Below, one piece after another: positions 1-11,329 of a DNA stretch of 64,000 nt. A model generated the notes under the pieces. The model searched no databases, was not told the DNA's origin, and saw only the letters and a program-made list of their open reading frames with translations. The stretch comes from Iris pallida (Eukaryota > Streptophyta > Magnoliopsida > Asparagales > Iridaceae): positions 38,400,039 to 38,464,038 of the forward strand of contig JANAVB010015600.1 of NCBI GenBank assembly GCA_029216955.1, written 5' to 3'. Both the position numbers and the translations under genes were made by a program. The stretch's first letter is position 1; each line of letters begins with the position of its first letter.

Positions 1-1975
1 ATCGGTCGACCTGATACACACCTTGACAAATAAGTCTTATAGATAATTAATTAGCAGCTAAAAATATAATGCTTTCTTATTGTGTGAATTCGCCCACACG
101 TAAAAGTGAATTATTTCTACCAATTAATTGTGGAAGTAAAAAAAAAAAAAAGTTGCTTTAGTATGACGTTGGAACCGTTCAGTTTGAATTTTCAATATTT
201 AAGTATGAATGTGCAAAAAAAAAAAATAGAGTTAGCCTTCCCAATTAAGACAATACCAAAACTAATCCACCATAAGCAATAACATTAGTAAAAAAGCAAA
301 AACAAAAAAAACTACATACCAAGTACCTTTTACTATTATATTTTAAATGAGTTCTTTAAATTTTATAAAATATTTAGAAGTCCCTCAAATTACTAATAAT
401 GTAACTATGAGTACTTAACGACAAATAAAAATTTCAGTAGATAACTTTTAACGACATAAAAATTTCAGTAGATAACTTTTGCTCAAAGGCTGCCAATCTG
501 AAAATGTACACTTTGTGAGATCATCAACTAGGATCTCACCCTTGATAAATTTCTGAATGACATGTAAAATATGAAACACTTACGTAAAATAATATTCGCT
601 CGACCCAGTTCAAGTCCGATCCAGCTCTACACAGATCAAGAGTGGATCCAGAAATATATACTCATGTAGACTAAAGTGAGTTAGGATGGACTAGATGTAG
701 GCTCACTTTAAAAAAAAAAAAAAATCTAAAAAAATGTTATATGAAAAAAAAAAAAAAAATTTGGGGTACTTGGATCCGCCCATGACGCAGACCACAAGTT
801 CGGCCTAGATTTGGAAATTCCAACCAAAACTCGATCCGACCCGGTTCGAGGTCTTTGACCGGACTGGCCTGATCAAGACCAGATCGAGTTAGGGCCACCA
901 AACACCTTGATGCACTATCTTTGATGATCTACTCGTTGATGACTTTCTGAGTGACAAATATGATCTAGAAGACTTCGGTAAAAATAAGCTAAATTTAAGG
1001 ACCTAATAGAAAAAGTCTTAAGCAAATCCTTAACATAAGACAACATGAGGGTCAAGCTACTGCATTTGACCACCAACTCATCAAAAAGTGCAAAGTGTAT
1101 GCATATCAGCACCCTAGATGTGGTTACCTGGAAATTTTATTTTATCCATAATTTTAATTTCACGCTTAAAATTTTTAGATTCCCAATCCCTTCCGCCATG
1201 TGACTCCCTGCCACTCCAGTCAATTCCCAGAAGGTGGCCAGAACCCTGATTTTCTTTAAAAAAAAAATTAAAAATAAAAAAATAAAAAATTAAGAGAGCA
1301 ACACTCGCAAAAAATTGGAAGTGCCAAGATTCTTGCTTCCTCAAGTGGAGGCATGGTTTCAGAACCACCATGTGGATTCCAGCACCATGTTACTTCATAA
1401 AAAAAAAAAAAAAAACTGCTTAAAAATATGATTAGGGAGAGATTAACACAGGAAATGATAAGATTAGTACATGTGCTGTGCTTTGGGACTGGTCATGCAA
1501 CAGTTAAAGAGAGGGTGGACCATGAATATAAAATAAAATAAATAAATAAAGTTTTTTACTTGGTGCTGCTGCCTGCCTGTGTGACTTCAATTCTCATTCA
1601 AAATAAATCTGTCATGATCTCTTCCAAAAATAATTTAAGTATATTTTTTTTCACCAACCAAAAGCTGAACTTATATAATATTTATTTTTATTTTTAATTT
1701 AATTTTTTATATCTCATACTAATGATAATTGGTGGATGGACAAAAATGAACTCAAATAATTTCAGGCAGCAAGTAGCAAATTGTTCTCGAGTTATATCAG
1801 CAGCCAGCAAAAATTCTAATCTCCTTTTTTTTTTCCTAGCATCAAACATCTCATAGAGCATGTCAGTATGTACAAAATACATTGAAAAAAATTTAAACTC
1901 TCTAGGAATGCCGAAGGAAACAGAATGGACAAAATGAAGAGTTCAATTTTAATAAATGGGATAATAATAATATTA
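1..1975. other. AT-rich intergenic region, no gene recognised
   Basis: The stretch is AT-rich with many poly-A and poly-T runs. I see no coding region with family resemblance. It holds a small direct tandem duplication (422-480, listed separately). A patch at about 600-905 has CGACCC and CCGGTTCGAGG type words, ending near a CCACCAAACACC string, that resembles a decayed hAT-type non-autonomous element. No TSD was found for it. The last about 50 bases are the expected position of the 3' UTR of the minus-strand gene that follows. Confidence 0.6.
422..480. repeat. short direct tandem duplication
   Basis: The string AAAATTTCAGTAGATAACTT occurs twice, separated by a few bases, directly in tandem. 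It is too short to assign to a family and is probably a replication-slippage duplication. Confidence 0.7.
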
Positions 1976-3058
1976 TTATATCATCCCTAATTTTTTCCCT
2001 CTACTTCCTCCTCCTGCTGCTCCTCCTGCTCCTCCGGCGGTTGCGGCATTCTTCGGTCCGAGGAAGCCGAAGACGGAACCGGCCTTCGACGGGACCGGCA
2101 CGTTGATCACCCGGACGTTAGCCGAGTACGAGCGCTCCATCCCTTTGTACTTGCTCCTAGCGGCGGCGCTGGGGCCGCCGTTGAAAGTGCTCGGGCTGCT
2201 CGAGCTCCGCCCCAGCCCTTGGAAGACCACCCTCCCGGAGGCGTTCATCCGCGGGGAGTCCACCGACGCGCAGCGCGCGGGCGGCGCCGCCTCCGCCGGC
2301 CGCCTCGCGGGGCTCCGCCCGACCCTGCCTCCTCCCCCCGCCGACGAGAGCCTGGCCCTCGTCGGCGGGTTCCGGTTGAGGAGGATCGGGCCCGGCTTGG
2401 GATCCCAGTCGAGCGAGTGCCGCGGGAAGTCGTTGGCGTCGGAGGAGGTGGAGGTGGAGGTGGAGGAGGAGAGGGAGAGGCGGGAGAGGGCCTCGGGGTC
2501 GGGCTCGCGGAGCAGCGGGTGGCCGAGGTTCGAATCCGTTGGGGAGGACCTCCGGTGGAGGAATTGCTTCAGCGCGGAGGACCGGGTCTGGTTCGGGTTC
2601 TTCCCACCCGGATCCGGCTTCGGGCTGCTCTGCTGCTGCTGCTGCTGCTGCCTCTTGATTCGGAGCAGCTCCCGCCAGCGGCTGGTGCAGGTGGGGGCCT
2701 TCGGCGAGACCGCGAAGATATCGGATGCGGATGCGGACCCGACGAGCTCGTCCCGCCTCGACGGCTTCAGCGGCGCGGCCGCAGGCGGCGGCGGCTTCGA
2801 TAGGTGCAGCGGGACGAGCTTGCCGCCGGAGAAGAGCTCGTCGGCGGGGAGCATGGCGTCGACGGGATCATGGAGCCGGAACTCGAAGTCGATGAAGTCC
2901 GGATCCACAGGATCCACTAGAACGGGAGAAGACTTGTTGGCGGGTTTCGCGTTCGGGTCGGCATCGCGGCTGAAGGAAACGCGGGGGCTGAGCCAGTCGA
3001 AGGCGTGATCGGCGGCGGGGTTGTTGACGCAGGCGGAGGCCATCATGGGAGGGAGCAT
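1976..3058 (-). CDS. MAKR-like (membrane-associated kinase regulator-like) protein, single exon
   Basis: This is a complete 360-residue ORF on the minus strand and the only good host gene here. It is GC-rich and low in introns, as many monocot genes are. Residues about 55-90 carry DFEFRL followed by ADELFSGGKLVPLHL. This acidic-aromatic pattern is typical of plant MAKR and related proteins that bind plasma membrane and receptor kinases. A basic segment RWRELLRIKR (about 127-136) is followed by seven glutamines. Ser/Pro-rich low-complexity sequence follows. The tail has ERSYSANVRV and a SVFGFLGP motif before a basic GKK end. There is no signal peptide or membrane span. Methionines at residues 1, 5 and 6 are all possible starts. 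Residue 1 was chosen because a TATA box lies 93-99 bases upstream. The family call rests on remembered motif resemblance, not alignment. It could instead be a related plant protein of unknown function. The long plus-strand ORFs over it are GC-rich shadows. Confidence 0.72.
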   Translation of the reverse strand: MLPPMMASACVNNPAADHAFDWLSPRVSFSRDADPNAKPANKSSPVLVDPVDPDFIDFEFRLHDPVDAMLPADELFSGGKLVPLHLSKPPPPAAAPLKPSRRDELVGSASASDIFAVSPKAPTCTSRWRELLRIKRQQQQQQQSSPKPDPGGKNPNQTRSSALKQFLHRRSSPTDSNLGHPLLREPDPEALSRLSLSSSTSTSTSSDANDFPRHSLDWDPKPGPILLNRNPPTRARLSSAGGGGRVGRSPARRPAEAAPPARCASVDSPRMNASGRVVFQGLGRSSSSPSTFNGGPSAAARSKYKGMERSYSANVRVINVPVPSKAGSVFGFLGPKNAATAGGAGGAAGGGSRGKKLGMI

Positions 3059-3150
3059 ACGAGGGCGGCGAGGAGCCGAAAACTTTCCGATGTGGGACTA
3101 AATATGAGGGTGTTGATGGAGGAAGAATGGGGGATGGGGGGAGTAGAGTG

Positions 3151-3157
3151 TTTTATA
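3151..3157 (-). promoter_or_regulatory. TATA box for the MAKR-like gene
   Basis: On the minus strand this reads TATAAAA, 93-99 bases upstream of the first ATG. A start site about 30 bases downstream would give a 5' UTR of about 60-65 bases. A CCAAT word lies just upstream on the minus strand. Confidence 0.6.
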
Positions 3158-3460
3158 GAGTGATTGGTCTTCATCTGGGTGGGAGAATTTGGAGATGACA
3201 CGTCGATGGATAGTGGTGGATTTACGCTACTGTCCTTGTACGTATCCTGAGATGGGATACAATGAGCTGTCTATTTATTGACAGGTTGGGGTGGTGCGTA
3301 GTTTATTAGATATGGATTTTTTTTTTTTTAGATATGGGTAATTGAGTTTGGGGAAAACACCATTGCCATCCCAAATTAATTTTGTTTCTTTCGTATTGAT
3401 ATGTAGTTTGTGCATTTATGGTGACATAAATTTTTGTGTTGGCCCTGTTGGGCAATATAA

Positions 3461-3652
3461 ATAGGGAATTGCACTAAGCAGATTTTTTCGTAATGTTTTC
3501 GAATTTTTAAGATGGATTATTAAAATTATTCTTAATTTATTATAGTTTTTAAAGGTAATATTTTTTTAATATAATTTAAGAATAATTTAGATAATCTACT
3601 TTGATTTTTTTAATATTATAAAACTTTTCTTGACATTTACAATTTTCTATAA
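3461..3652. mobile_element. inverted-repeat MITE, copy 1
   Basis: The first and last about 70 bases are imperfect inverted complements: ATAGGGAATTG...GGATTATTAAAATTATTC against the reverse complement ATAGAAAATTG...AGATTATCTAAATTATTC. The element is AT-rich, has no coding capacity and is about 190 bp. A relative sits at 12355-12548. Superfamily is unassigned; no TSD was resolved. Confidence 0.55.
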
Positions 3653-4079
3653 ATATTTCTAACCTTATCACATACTATAGGTTTTTTTTAATTAAGCGAA
3701 TTGTTATTTGCGTTACAATCGGTATTTATTATACTCTATATTTTTCTCTTACATGAAAAGGATGGAATACTAGAGTATAGTGCACAAATAACAATAATCT
3801 ACATGATTGTTATTAGTGTTCCTATATGTACTTCGCATTATATTTTTTAATATCACATAAAAATGATGCAGTGGTGGAGTACATATTGAAGTGCAAATAG
3901 TAATTACCAAAAATAAAAATAACTTCAATATACATATAGTGTACAATGAATTAAAGCAGTTATTTCGTCAAGTATAATACATAAGTTGTTCCACATTCTT
4001 GTTTGATGCAGGGTTTGTCACTGCTATAATGATGGTCTGCAAAACTTTGTTAAATACATTATTTATATATATATCTCAA

Positions 4080-4084
<5 letters not shown>

Positions 4085-4155
<71 letters not shown>
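4085..4155. repeat. (TA)n microsatellite
   Basis: An almost pure TA dinucleotide run of about 70 bases, followed by GT-rich sequence (GTGTGTGTGT near 4240). Confidence 0.95.
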
Positions 4156-4158
<3 letters not shown>

Positions 4159-4329
4159 TATATGTATAGAGAAAAGGGAAAGAAAAGGAAATGTGGTGGT
4201 GTACATGTGTGTGTATGTGTGAATGAAGACATGAGAGTGTGTGTGTGTGTTAGTGAAGTGTCAAGAGAGTGCAAGAGTGATTCTGAATTCATTATATACA
4301 TTGTATAACCTGGAAATCAATTGGTGAAA

Positions 4330-4821
4330 TCCAGGAAATGGTGAGCAATGGTGTTGATATTATAATTACAACATACAAATATTTATTACAATGTTAGGCA
4401 AACATGATTGAATAAAATATACAACATTTTGTAAAAGTTGTATAAACTTTTTTACAATATTTGTACAATGTTGTATAAAATATATGTACAATGTTTACTG
4501 AACGTGGTAGATATTATTTTTACCACAGTTGCATAATGTTGTTGAAATTATATTTACAACATATGCAATTTGTTTTAAAAGTATTGTTTACAATATTTAA
4601 AAAATGTCGTAGAAAAGTTTTGGTCAGATTTTAGAAATTTCAACAATGTTTATAAACTGTTATGAGAAGAACTTCTACAACATTTTTACAATGTTCAAAT
4701 GAACATTGTGGAAGATACCCCCCCTTTTACAATCCTGGATATAACGACCTTCTGTTGAACGTCGTAAAAGACCTTTTACAACGTTTTTTCAACGTTGTAA
4801 AAAGGGTTTTTTCTTGTAGTG
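4330..4821. mobile_element. CACTA-type transposon terminus (partial)
   Basis: The right boundary reads ...TTTTTTCTTGTAGTG, the reverse complement of a CACTACAAGAAAAAA terminus typical of CACTA elements. The preceding about 450 bases are full of related short words in both orientations (ACAATGTT, ACAACGTT, GTTGTAAA), as in CACTA subterminal arrays. I could not find a matching CACTACA left end upstream, so only the right part is claimed. No transposase sequence is present. Confidence 0.55.
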
Positions 4822-5169
4822 TGGCTTACCTACATATTAGGGTAAGATAAATACTTATGTATAGATAGGTAGAGGGATAGAAAATACATGGGGTTATAGT
4901 ATGGGATATGTATCGTGAATTACCGAACATAGCATTTACCTATAGGCAAATAAGAAAATTACCTAGTGTAACTGAATACCTAGAAAATAGGTATTATATT
5001 AGGGAATAGGGTAGTGATTTGGTTGCAAGTTCTACCTAGAGATGGATAGGTAAGAGCACTACCTAGAATAGGTAATAAACTATAGGAATTTACCTAGATA
5101 TAGGTAAAGGTAACATACGAAGTATAGGTAATGTATAGATATGTAGAGTAGGTAATACATTGAAATAGA
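4822..5169. repeat. AT-rich stretch with recurring TAGGTA words
   Basis: The hexamer TAGGTA and near variants recur many times without a fixed period. No coding capacity and no known element are recognised. It may be part of the LTR-like remnant that follows. Confidence 0.5.
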
Positions 5170-6522
5170 TTAACCTAACTTAGATTGACTTGAGTTGACC
5201 ATGGTTGATCGAGTTGACCCAAGGGTCAACCTTTAATCCAAATTGACCTAGAATTGATCTAGATTGCATATCACACACTAGATAACCATGTTAAAAATAT
5301 CAGAACGTCGATTAACCATGTATATCTTATCTATAGGTCCTTGTTATTCCACTTTGGGTCTCGATTCACATTCATTGCTCAGGACCGCAGGCAAGTACAC
5401 TATCTGATAGTTTTTATTATTTGACGACCACTATAATTCAAGTATTTAAAAATGTTACTTATGATTCTTGACACGATGGTACACAGATTGCTATTGTCAT
5501 TAGATCTTCAATCAAGGGATGTTACCTTAACTCATCACAATGGTATCGAATACAGTCCTTGTTGGTACTGGATAATATTGGATAATATTGGATAACATTA
5601 GAATATATTGGCTAGTAACGTGTCATGGTTGGATCCATCGTATCAGTCGGACAAAAAAAATACTAGTTAGATATGTGATCAAGAACTATCGACAAGTAGT
5701 GTAAATCATTAGCTACTAGCTATCACAGACTTTACGTATGGTTGAGCTAGCTTTCCTTAGTGTAAATCATTGAATCTTCCAAGTCGATCACATATCTAAT
5801 TGGTATTCCAAAATACATTGTTTGTTATAGTTTCATACTCAGTTCACCAACTATATTGCTTTATCTTTGATATGGTAGTTCCCCTTCCATTACTTGCTCG
5901 CACAGGTTATATTTTTAGATTTATTGCCTGCCTCTTTCCATTATATTATTGCCTCAGACATGTTTTCCTCATCGTATATAGCATTTTTTATCACTGCTTT
6001 ATAGTCTTTGGCAATTAAATGGAACTGTTATAGGGTTGTACTTCGCTCCAATCCAGAGTAGATAATATTTTTCCGAGTACCTAGAGGACTGACGACCATG
6101 CCCAGGAGATTTTCTTTAGAGCTAGTGCTCCCTGAGGGTACACCTCTAGTAGTGCTTTAGCTAGTAGCTAGGATTACTGGACCTTGTCTCCAGTTTATGA
6201 GATTGAGATGCTATATTTATTCAGGACATGTATTAAATTGACTTAGACTTCTAGACTTTTGTGTTGTGACTTCTGTTACTATTCAGTTTTATCTTCATTA
6301 TCATCTATCCAAATATCGTGCTTATTCTTCCCTTAGAACTTGTGATTGAGAAATATATATCATGTCACATTTTTTCTACGTGCGGCGATGATAGGTTTAC
6401 ATTTCATATTGTTATATGCTAGATAGTATAGACAACATTTACAGCATTATACCGCCGACACTGCGACGTAGGCTAGACATACCCACGTCCCCGTGCCCCT
6501 AAATCGGGTGCGGATCGTGACA
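5170..6522 (+). mobile_element. LTR-like remnant (possible solo LTR, gypsy type), left end unresolved
   Basis: The segment ends in ...GGATCGTGACA. That is the same terminal style as the LTRs at 34110 and 35308 (TGTCACGA... on the other strand), and plant gypsy LTRs commonly end this way. What follows at 6523 is not a primer-binding site like those inside the other elements here. That suggests a solo or truncated LTR. The left edge is not defined. No protein is encoded; the 72-residue ORF inside shows no family resemblance. Confidence 0.4.
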
Positions 6523-6724
6523 AAAAAGTATCATTAGAAAAAATAAAACAATATATATTGAATTAGTTGGAATATTATTAAAGGTTAATTAGAGTTTGGG
6601 TTCTAGACATATTTGAAAAATAGCATTTTAGTTCTAAAGATGTCCATAATGGATTAATTAGACTTGGGGGTCATTTGATTCAAGTTTTGGAGACTTTTCA
6701 TTGGTTTTAGATTCCTTACCCTTA

Positions 6725-6964
6725 GGCCTTGTTTGGTTCACAGAATTATGGGATTGGAAAAGGAAAGTCACACTTTCTATGTTTGGGTGCCAAAGGAATT
6801 GAGGATGAAAGGAAAGTGATTATCAATGGAAAGAAAATGGTTCCATTCATCTAAGCAAGAATTTATTTTCCCACCTTCCAAATCGGCAAGAATTGTAATT
6901 TTTCGAAGGAAAGGAAACAACTACTGAATTGATTTCCTTTCCTCTCTGCGAACCAAACTATGCC
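6725..6964. mobile_element. Tourist-like MITE (PIF/Harbinger type) with TTA duplication
   Basis: This 240-bp element has inverted ends: GGCCTTGTTTGGTTCACAGA on the left, and GGCATAGTTTGGTTCGCAGA on the right when reverse-complemented. It is flanked by TTA at 6722-6724 and TTA at 6965-6967, the standard TSD of PIF/Harbinger and Tourist MITEs. It is non-coding. Confidence 0.82.
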
Positions 6965-6967
6965 TTA

Positions 6968-7346
6968 TTTGGTATGTCTAAGATTGGGATTTGGGGAAGA
7001 ATATGAGGGGTTTCATATTCCCATTGTTGTGAAAGTAAAATTCAAGGCCCTCAATAGGAATATTTTGTTTTTTTATGATTGTTGTTTGGATGTTTTGTTT
7101 GAACAATAATACCATCATTTTATTTTCAAAATTCCAACATCTATCCGAAACTTATGAATTTAGGAGTTGAAGCATTATAAAATTAATGAAAGGGTATTTA
7201 TGAAAAACTAAATAAATTAATATTCTATTTCCATTTTTTCAACCTAACCTAACCAAAGGTACGAGAATGTTGAATTTCTTTCCTATGGAAAAGGAACGGA
7301 AAGTTAATTCATAAGAATAAAAAAGCTTCATCCAAACACCCCCTTA
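6968..7346. mobile_element. possible second MITE interrupted by the Tourist element
   Basis: The right end reads CATCCAAACACCCCCTTAG, whose reverse complement is a common MITE terminus (GGGGGTGTTTGGATG). The left flank of this stretch, TTTGGTATG, weakly mirrors it. If correct, the Tourist-like element sits at the outer end of an older MITE. The TIR match is poor. Confidence 0.3.
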
Positions 7347-8214
7347 GGGTCATAGAAACATTCTTGTCATTCATGTTTTCTGATTCAATTAATTTATTAA
7401 CATATTTATGAACTCTGATTTAATTTATTTATTAACAGGTTTTGGATGTTCAATACACACCAAAAGTTATTTTAAGATCTAAACTCTAAGCTGTACATCT
7501 ACAAGACATAAATGCTAATTTTTGAATATTTTTGGAATTCAAAATCTAATTAACCCTCATTAATTCGGGAGAAAATTGTTTGTGTGATAATTGGTGTTTT
7601 AAAAATCGGACCAGGCCAGCCGGTTGAATCGGTCAACTCATGAACCAGTAGTTTTTTCGTGCTGGTTTAGTATCAACCCACTATTTTTTTCAAAAAATTC
7701 GGTCAACCCGTCTGATCCGACCACCGAATCGTCTGACCCAGCTGGATTTTAAACTGGTTTGATTCTGACTTTTGACTTTGGTTTTGAACTTTACATACAA
7801 TCAAAGTTGATATATTTACTTCTTGACTAATTCTACTATGTAAACATGTAGAACTTCTAGGTAGTATATATGTAATTGTGTACTATGTAATATGTTAAAT
7901 GTAAGAGTGCAAACCTATATAACTGATTCAATCAGAATCAACCGACTGATTGAATCAACTTGACACAACCTCCAGACTTGGATACAGGTGGATCAGATTT
8001 GTTGTCCTTAAAATCTATATATCAAATATAATCCTTTTATTTATTAAAAATAAAATTATTTTGATTATTTTAAAAAATAACACTCACAATTAATATAATT
8101 TTTACTTTTATAGTAAATGAGATATATTTGATAAATAAATTTTGGAAATGAAGTGAGAGATGATACCTTTTGATAGGCAAAATCCTCGTAGACCGTTCCA
8201 CCAAAGCTTTGACC
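7347..8214. other. intergenic, with GGTCAAC/CCGGTT-rich patch
   Basis: No gene is seen. From about 7605 to 7760 the words CCGGTTGAATCGGTCAAC, CCGACC and CTGACCCAG recur, a composition often seen in decayed hAT-related repeats. No TIR pair or TSD was established. Confidence 0.4.
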
Positions 8215-8236
8215 GTCCCTGCTCAAGGTGTTAACT

Positions 8237-8480
8237 GGGCCGGTTCGGCCCGGGCCCGCCCGTGGACCGGACCGGCCCGCCCCCCTATAAGCCCGGACCG
8301 GCCCGTCTTGGGCCCGAACCGGCCCGGCCCCCCACGCAGTAACGGTTCGGGTCGGGCCCCCCCCCCCACAGCCCGAGCCCGGCCCGGCCCGGACCGACCA
8401 AAATTTTTTTTTTTTTTTAAAAGTAGGCCCGGCCCGGTTGGACCGGCCCGGCCCGGCCCGCTGGGACCGGTCCAGCCTGA
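8237..8480. repeat. left subterminal GGCCCG-type repeats of the hAT element
   Basis: GGCCCG, CCGGCC and their complements recur densely, interrupted by a T run at about 8404-8418. Such subterminal arrays in plant hAT elements are transposase-binding regions. T runs of about 25 and a G run of about 14 follow between 8499 and 8552. Confidence 0.8.
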
Positions 8481-8657
8481 GCCGACCGTTGGGAAGTTGT
8501 TTTTTTTTTTTTTTTTTTTTTTTCAAATTTTTGACCGTTTGGGGGGGGGGGGGTTCTTTTACCAAATACCCCTCCCATATAGCCGTTATTAAAACGTTGG
8601 GAGGGGTATTTTGGTCCTTTTTGGCCTAAAATTACCAAAATAACCCCAAAAAATTCC

Positions 8658-8666
8658 TATAAATAG
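8658..8666 (+). promoter_or_regulatory. TATA box of the hAT transposase gene
   Basis: TATAAATAG lies about 210 bases upstream of the transposase ATG, in a region otherwise without coding. A start site about 30 bases downstream would leave an about 185-base pyrimidine-rich leader. Confidence 0.55.
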
Positions 8667-8874
8667 CCCAAAAATCCCATTTTTCATACACAACTCATTC
8701 CTCACAAATTCTCTACATCTCTCTACGGTGCTCTGGTGTTCTACGACTTTCCCTCCCCGGTGCTCTACGGCTTCCCGATCTCGCTCCCAACTCCATTCCG
8801 GCTCTACGGCTTCCCGATCTTCCTCTCAATCTCTTACTTTCTTCTAACGTAGTTTACTTTATTTTATTTTATAT

Positions 8875-10980
8875 ATGGCTGGTGAAGGTTCAAACCCACC
8901 TGATCTTGCTGGACAGACATACCACTATTTTAGTTCTTTTTTTGACGGTACTGAAATTCCACCTGAACAAATTGCGACTAATCCGATTCCGGAGGGGTGC
9001 CAACAATCTCCTCCGGAAGTCGCTAGTACAACCCAACGTCCTGAAAAGAAAAAAAGGTCTAAGTATTGGGATTATTTTACTTTAATTTTTGAAACTAATC
9101 CTGATGGTTCTTTGGTTTTAGATGCCAAGGGGGAACCGAAACCGTACAAGGCGCAATGCAAGAAATGTTGCAACCAGTACGCATGGAAGAAGGGCGGTGG
9201 CACCGGGACCATATCCAGACACTACGACACTTGCTACGGGAAGGACACACTTCAAGCGTCCCAAACCCAAATAAGCTTCGGCGCCACCGGTTCTTCAATT
9301 GGTAACTTTACTTACTCAGCTGCTCGGCATAAAACCGAGTTAACTAAATATATTATTCGTGACGAACTTCCTTTCACGACGGGTGAAAGCGAATCTTTGC
9401 GAGATTATGTATCACTTTCTCTAAACCCCTCCTTTACTAAAGTGAGTAGGCAACAAACTCGAAAGGAGGCTATTCGTCTCTTCAACGAGCAGAAAGCCGC
9501 TTTGAAAGCGGAATTTCAAAATATTAGTAAGTTGGCTATTACTTCTGATATTTGGACTACTAAATGGAGTTATGCTTATATTTGTATTACTGCACACTAT
9601 ATAGATGCACAATGGATGTTGCAAAAACGCATCATCTCTCTTAAACTTATAGAATGTCCACACACGGGAGCTGTAATTTCAAGTGAGATTTCAAGACACG
9701 TGCGTGAATATGATATTCACGCAAAAAATTTTTCTGTCTCTTTGGACAATGCTTCAAACAACAATGCTGCTATGTGTTCTTTGTCAGTAATTTTTAAGCC
9801 TATTTTAGAAGGTAGACTTATGCATGTTAGGTGTGCTTGCCATATAATTAACTTAGTTGTTAAAGAATGTTTAAAATTTTTTGAACCACATTTAGACACT
9901 CTGCGACAATGCTTGCTCCACCTAAACTCGTCTCCAAGTAGACAACAAAGTTTTGCATGCGCTTGCGCACATTTTGGTATGACTTTTAGAAGATTTGTGA
10001 AGGATATACCAACTAGGTGGAACTCCACCTACTTGATGTTGAAATCTGCAATTCCTTTTAAGAGTGCTATTTCATATTATTGTACTTCGGATGTCACCTT
10101 TGACTATCAGGTTACTGATGATGATTGGTTAGCTGCTGAAAGTGTTTGTGAATTTTTAGAAGTTTTTTACAATGCTACATTAACTCTTTCTGGTGTTTAT
10201 TATCCCACATCTTGCTTAGCTTTACGTGAACTTTGTAACATGTCTTATTTATTTTCTAAATATAGAGATTATCCAAATTTTGAAATTGCGGTGAGAAATA
10301 TGGAAGCCAAATTCAGGAAATATTGGGGTGAAGTACCTCTTTTATATTGTTTGGCTTCCATATTTGATCCTACAATCAAATTGGATGGCGTAGAGGTTTT
10401 ATTAGAAGGATATGGAGAATATATGGGTATAGACGTTACTGACATGAAGGCAGAAGTTAAAGTGGCTTTGGACAGGTTAGTTATACTGTACGAAGAAGGA
10501 GCAACGTCGACCCGACCAACTCAGGGGGGGGCTAGTAGTAGCTCCGGCTTGGCGTCTAAGCTATCAGCAGCCGGTCGCATACTACAAAGGAAGAAACAAA
10601 AGCAATCTTCCCAGCCTACTCAAGAGTTGTCTGCTTACCTTAGCTCTTATCAAGACGAAGATGAGACTCCAGATCACTTCGCCGTTCTAGAATGGTGGAA
10701 GAGACACGACAAGAGATTTCCTGTGCTTTCTAACATAGCACGTGATCTACTGATGGTTCCGGTGTCGACGGTAGCATCGGAGTCCTGTTTTAGTGCAAGT
10801 TCGAGGATGTTGAGCGATAGGAGGAGCCGCTTGAAGCCCGATATTTTGGAAGCGATCGTGTGTGTACAAGATTGGATGGCTGCCGATAGAAGAACACAAA
10901 ACCAGAAAGATGGAGAAGATCATGACATCCACGAGCTGGATTTGGAATCGCTTTCATTGCATGAAGGCGAACAACAATGA
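8875..10980 (+). CDS. hAT family transposase (BED zinc finger, RNase H-like core, C-terminal dimerisation domain)
   Basis: This uninterrupted 701-residue ORF moves the surrounding element by cut and paste in the nucleus. The N-terminal BED finger spans about residues 63-120 with C95, C98, H116 and C120 as likely zinc ligands. A long hAT RNase H-like core follows: SDIW (D225) and SLDNASNN (D291) fit the first two catalytic acids. CACHIINLVVKE and PTRWNSTYLML are standard hAT landmarks. The C-terminal dimerisation domain (about 600-668) has VSTVASESCFSASSRML and ends near VQDWM. The conserved glutamate of the catalytic triad is expected in the ASE motif, by analogy with the family. The length is normal for Ac-like transposases. 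There are no stops or frameshifts. The start is the first ATG after the TATA box in this frame. Shorter ORFs on either strand here are shadows. Confidence 0.93.
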   Translation: MAGEGSNPPDLAGQTYHYFSSFFDGTEIPPEQIATNPIPEGCQQSPPEVASTTQRPEKKKRSKYWDYFTLIFETNPDGSLVLDAKGEPKPYKAQCKKCCNQYAWKKGGGTGTISRHYDTCYGKDTLQASQTQISFGATGSSIGNFTYSAARHKTELTKYIIRDELPFTTGESESLRDYVSLSLNPSFTKVSRQQTRKEAIRLFNEQKAALKAEFQNISKLAITSDIWTTKWSYAYICITAHYIDAQWMLQKRIISLKLIECPHTGAVISSEISRHVREYDIHAKNFSVSLDNASNNNAAMCSLSVIFKPILEGRLMHVRCACHIINLVVKECLKFFEPHLDTLRQCLLHLNSSPSRQQSFACACAHFGMTFRRFVKDIPTRWNSTYLMLKSAIPFKSAISYYCTSDVTFDYQVTDDDWLAAESVCEFLEVFYNATLTLSGVYYPTSCLALRELCNMSYLFSKYRDYPNFEIAVRNMEAKFRKYWGEVPLLYCLASIFDPTIKLDGVEVLLEGYGEYMGIDVTDMKAEVKVALDRLVILYEEGATSTRPTQGGASSSSGLASKLSAAGRILQRKKQKQSSQPTQELSAYLSSYQDEDETPDHFAVLEWWKRHDKRFPVLSNIARDLLMVPVSTVASESCFSASSRMLSDRRSRLKPDILEAIVCVQDWMAADRRTQNQKDGEDHDIHELDLESLSLHEGEQQ

Positions 10981-11329
10981 GGCTACGGTACAAGGTATTA
11001 GGTATGTAAATTTAACATTATACATTTCAATTTTAAATTTGAACTTATACTTTCAAAAACTATTTTTTTTTTTAACTTATACTATTCAAATTTTTAATTT
11101 TAACTTATCCTATTCAAATTTTTAAACTTATACTTTCAAAAACTATTTTTTACTTTCAAAAACTATTTTATACTTTCAAAAACTATTTTTTAAAAAAAAC
11201 ATTTTTTAACTCCGCCTATGCCAAACAAGCATTTGCCGGTCCCAAGCCCGGATAAAGGAAGAGGGAGAAATGTTTTTTTTAAATTTTTATAAATTTTTAT
11301 AAACATTTCTATATATTTGTTTGTATAAA

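Noticed and set aside
600..905. Complete hAT MITE
   Set aside because: Composition hints at a hAT-related repeat, but I found neither matching TIRs nor an 8-bp TSD.
2103..3008. 300-residue plus-strand ORF over the MAKR-like gene
   Set aside because: It is antisense to a gene with clear motifs and a TATA box. It is low-complexity (Cys and Glu runs from the CAG repeat) and exists because of high GC.
5800..6018. 72-residue hydrophobic plus-strand ORF
   Set aside because: It lies inside an LTR-like remnant, has no family match, and is AT-rich random sequence giving Phe/Tyr/Leu codons.
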